Positions 6,773 to 9,103 of a stretch of DNA of 9,103 nucleotides are shown in pieces. The stretch comes from Syntrophales bacterium. Its GTDB lineage: Bacteria; Desulfobacterota; Syntrophia; Syntrophales; UBA8958. The notes under the pieces were generated by a model that did not search any database, was not told the DNA's origin, and saw only the letters and a program-made list of their open reading frames with translations. The stretch spans positions 1 through 9,103 of the forward strand of contig JALNVY010000093.1 in NCBI GenBank assembly GCA_023231165.1, read 5' to 3'. The first letter of the stretch is position 1. Each line of letters starts with the position of its first letter. Both the position numbers and the translations under genes were made by a program.

Positions 6773-9103
6773 ATGGACTTTATCCGGATTAAGGGCGCTT
6801 CCCAGCATAACCTCAAACATATAAATATCGATATCCCCCGGGATCAACTGGTGGTGATTACCGGTGTCAGCGGGTCCGGGAAATCCTCCCTGGCCTTTGA
6901 CACCATTTACGCCGAGGGCCAACGGCGCTATGTGGAGTCCCTTTCCGCCTATGCCCGTCAATTCATCGGTCAGATGGACAAGCCGGATGTAGAATCCATC
7001 GAAGGACTCTCCCCGGCGATTGCCATCGAACAGCGGACAGCGAGTCATAATCCCCGTTCCACCGTCGGCACGGTTACGGAAATATATGACTATCTGCGCC
7101 TGCTGTATGCCCGGATCGGGATTCCCCATTGCTATCAGTGTGGAAGGGAAATCCGCTCCCAGACCATCGATATGATGGTCGATGCCATCCTCGCTTTTCC
7201 GGAGAAAACAAAGTTTAATATCCTGGCCCCGATTGCGAGAGGGAAAAAGGGGGAGTTTCATAAGGAATTAAAGAAACTTCTGAAGGACGGCTTCGTCCGT
7301 ATCCGGGTAGATGGAGAGATCAGGGAATTAGCCGATGACATCGTTTTAGACAAGCAGAAAAGGCATGACATCGAGGTGCTGGTAGATCGCCTGCTCCTCA
7401 AGGAGGGCATCAGAAAGCGCCTGCGGGATTCACTGGAAACGGCGTCTCGCCTCTCCGAAGGTCTGGTCTGTGTCCAGGCGGCGGGGAGGGACGAGCTGCT
7501 CTTCAGCGAGAAATACGCCTGTCCGGATTGCGGTATCAGCGTTCCCGATCTTGCCCCGCGGATGTTCTCTTTTAATAGTCCTTACGGGGCCTGTTCGGAG
7601 TGCGATGGCTTGGGAAGTAAAATGTTTTTTGACGACAGCCTCGTTGTTCCCGATACCGGTCTGTCGATTCGGGAAGGGGCCATCGTCCCTTGGGCCGGTC
7701 GCAACTCCCTCAATTATTATCAGATGCTCGATGTTCTTGCCGAGCATTATGCTTTTGACCTCAATACCCCTTTTGTCGAACTGTCCGCACCGGTTCAGAA
7801 GGCGCTGCTGTACGGATCGGGGAAAGAGAAGATACGATTTTATACCGACCGGCGCGGTCGTCGGTACTTCTATTCCCGGACTTTCGAGGGCGTCCTTAAC
7901 GAGCTGAACCGGCGCTACCTGGAAACGCAGTCCAATTCCGTCCGGATGGATCTGTCCCATTATATCAATATGCGGGAATGTCCCGTCTGTCATGGGGCGA
8001 GACTGAAAAAGGAAACACTGGCCGTTACCGTCGCGGGTAAAAATATTGATGATGTCTGCCGGCTTTCCATTCGGGAGGCCTTTAACTTTTTTCATGATCT
8101 TCCCCTGAGCGACAAGGAGAGACAAATAGCCGAGCGGATTCTCAAGGAGATTCGGGAGCGGCTGCGCTTTCTTCTCGATGTGGGCATGGATTACCTGAGC
8201 TTGGACCGTTCATCAGGGACTCTTTCCGGGGGTGAGGGACAGCGGATTCGCCTGGCCACCCAGATCGGATCCGGACTGGTCGGCGTCCTGTACGTCCTAG
8301 ATGAACCGACAGTGGGTCTTCACCAGCGAGATAATGTCCGGCTGATCGCCACCCTGAAGAAACTGCGGGATTTAGGCAACACGGTCCTGGTCGTCGAACA
8401 TGACGCGGATATGATGATGGCCTCCAATCAAATCATCGATATGGGACCGGGGGCGGGTTTTGATGGGGGCGAGGTGGTGTTTCAGGGCAGTCCGCAGGAG
8501 ATTTGCCGGGATAGCCATTCCCTGACCGGTCAGTATCTCTCCGGCCGGAAATCGATCCCCATTCCGACCGGGAGAAGGGCTCCGAACAGCCGGTACATTA
8601 TCATCGAAGGGGCCCACGAGCACAATCTAAAAGACATCGATATCCGTGTGCCTGTCGGCATCTTCACAGCAGTAACGGGTGTGTCCGGTTCGGGAAAGAG
8701 CACGATGATCATCGAGACCCTTTACAAGGCCATCGCACACCGTATCAACCGGCAAAGGGGTAACATTGGAAAGATCAGGAAAATAGTGGATCTTGGCGGC
8801 ATCGAGCGGGTTATTCTCATGAATCAGCAGCCGATCGGTCGGACGCCCCGCTCCAATCCCGTCACCTATACCGGCATTTTTATCCATATCCGCGACCTCT
8901 TCGCAGGTCTTGCCGACTCCCGAATTCGTGGTTACCGGCCCGGCCGCTTCAGTTTCAATGTTAAGGGCGGACGGTGCGAGGCCTGCGAGGGCAACGGTCT
9001 AATCAAGATCGAGATGCATTTTCTGCCTGACGTCTATGTAACCTGTGATGTCTGTCAGGGCCGCCGCTTCAACCAGGATACCCTCGACATATATTACAAG
9101 GAA
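6773..9103 (+). CDS. uvrA: Excinuclease ABC subunit A, UvrA (partial, C-terminus off the right edge)
   Basis: UvrA is the damage-recognition ATPase of nucleotide excision repair. It works as a dimer, loads UvrB at lesions and is recruited by Mfd. The frame is open for 777 codons to the window edge, against a usual length near 940, so about 160 residues with the second ABC signature and Walker B are missing. Visible in order are Walker A1 GVSGSGKS (31-38), a CxxC at 120-123, the UvrB-binding region (about 130-245), zinc site C250/C253/C274/C277, ABC signature LSGGEGQ (484-490), Walker B LDEP (509-512), Walker A2 GVSGSGKS (636-643) and the damage-sensing zinc finger C735/C738/C758/C761. The intact UvrB-binding region marks it as housekeeping UvrA rather than the UvrA2 class that lacks it. 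The signature has Gly489 where Ala is usual. The ATG lies 5 bases after the surA-like stop with no clear ribosome site, suggesting coupled translation. Confidence 0.98.
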   Translation, partial: MDFIRIKGASQHNLKHINIDIPRDQLVVITGVSGSGKSSLAFDTIYAEGQRRYVESLSAYARQFIGQMDKPDVESIEGLSPAIAIEQRTASHNPRSTVGTVTEIYDYLRLLYARIGIPHCYQCGREIRSQTIDMMVDAILAFPEKTKFNILAPIARGKKGEFHKELKKLLKDGFVRIRVDGEIRELADDIVLDKQKRHDIEVLVDRLLLKEGIRKRLRDSLETASRLSEGLVCVQAAGRDELLFSEKYACPDCGISVPDLAPRMFSFNSPYGACSECDGLGSKMFFDDSLVVPDTGLSIREGAIVPWAGRNSLNYYQMLDVLAEHYAFDLNTPFVELSAPVQKALLYGSGKEKIRFYTDRRGRRYFYSRTFEGVLNELNRRYLETQSNSVRMDLSHYINMRECPVCHGARLKKETLAVTVAGKNIDDVCRLSIREAFNFFHDLPLSDKERQIAERILKEIRERLRFLLDVGMDYLSLDRSSGTLSGGEGQRIRLATQIGSGLVGVLYVLDEPTVGLHQRDNVRLIATLKKLRDLGNTVLVVEHDADMMMASNQIIDMGPGAGFDGGEVVFQGSPQEICRDSHSLTGQYLSGRKSIPIPTGRRAPNSRYIIIEGAHEHNLKDIDIRVPVGIFTAVTGVSGSGKSTMIIETLYKAIAHRINRQRGNIGKIRKIVDLGGIERVILMNQQPIGRTPRSNPVTYTGIFIHIRDLFAGLADSRIRGYRPGRFSFNVKGGRCEACEGNGLIKIEMHFLPDVYVTCDVCQGRRFNQDTLDIYYKE

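Noticed and set aside
7430..8125. A 231-codon minus-strand open frame
   Set aside because: It lies entirely within uvrA, whose sense frame shows conserved motifs throughout; no family features are seen in the antisense translation.

Overview
The window is a compact stretch of bacterial chromosome with typical housekeeping genes. It looks like a Gram-negative anaerobe of the Desulfobacterota (former Deltaproteobacteria), perhaps near the Syntrophales. That assignment rests on protein flavour, moderate-to-high GC by eye, a periplasmic SurA-type chaperone and the gene mix. It is inference, not a database result. I see no tRNA, rRNA, CRISPR array, insertion sequence or prophage gene.

Layout. From base 1 to 1100, on the minus strand, lies moeA (molybdopterin molybdenumtransferase), whose C-terminal end runs off the left edge. 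A 95-base divergent promoter region (1101-1195) follows. Then four genes run left to right on the plus strand: nadA (quinolinate synthase), mfd (transcription-repair coupling factor), a single-parvulin SurA-like periplasmic chaperone, and uvrA (excision nuclease subunit A), which is cut by the right edge after 777 codons. nadA and mfd are 9 bases apart, and the surA-like gene and uvrA are 5 bases apart, so each pair is probably co-transcribed. The only sizeable gap on the plus strand is 109 bases between mfd and the surA-like gene. It contains a weak terminator-like hairpin that ends just before the surA ribosome binding site.

How the genes relate. Mfd displaces RNA polymerase stalled at DNA damage and recruits UvrA, so two direct partners of transcription-coupled nucleotide excision repair lie in the same gene run, separated only by an envelope protein-folding gene. 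NadA makes quinolinate for NAD and MoeA inserts molybdenum into the molybdopterin cofactor. Both serve cofactor synthesis but are divergently transcribed.

No new multi-gene system is evident. The points most worth a second look are the loss of both hallmark histidines in the parvulin domain of the SurA-like protein, the overlapping back-to-back promoters between moeA and nadA (which bear on the true NadA start), the hairpin before surA, and small substitutions in otherwise conserved motifs of UvrA and Mfd.
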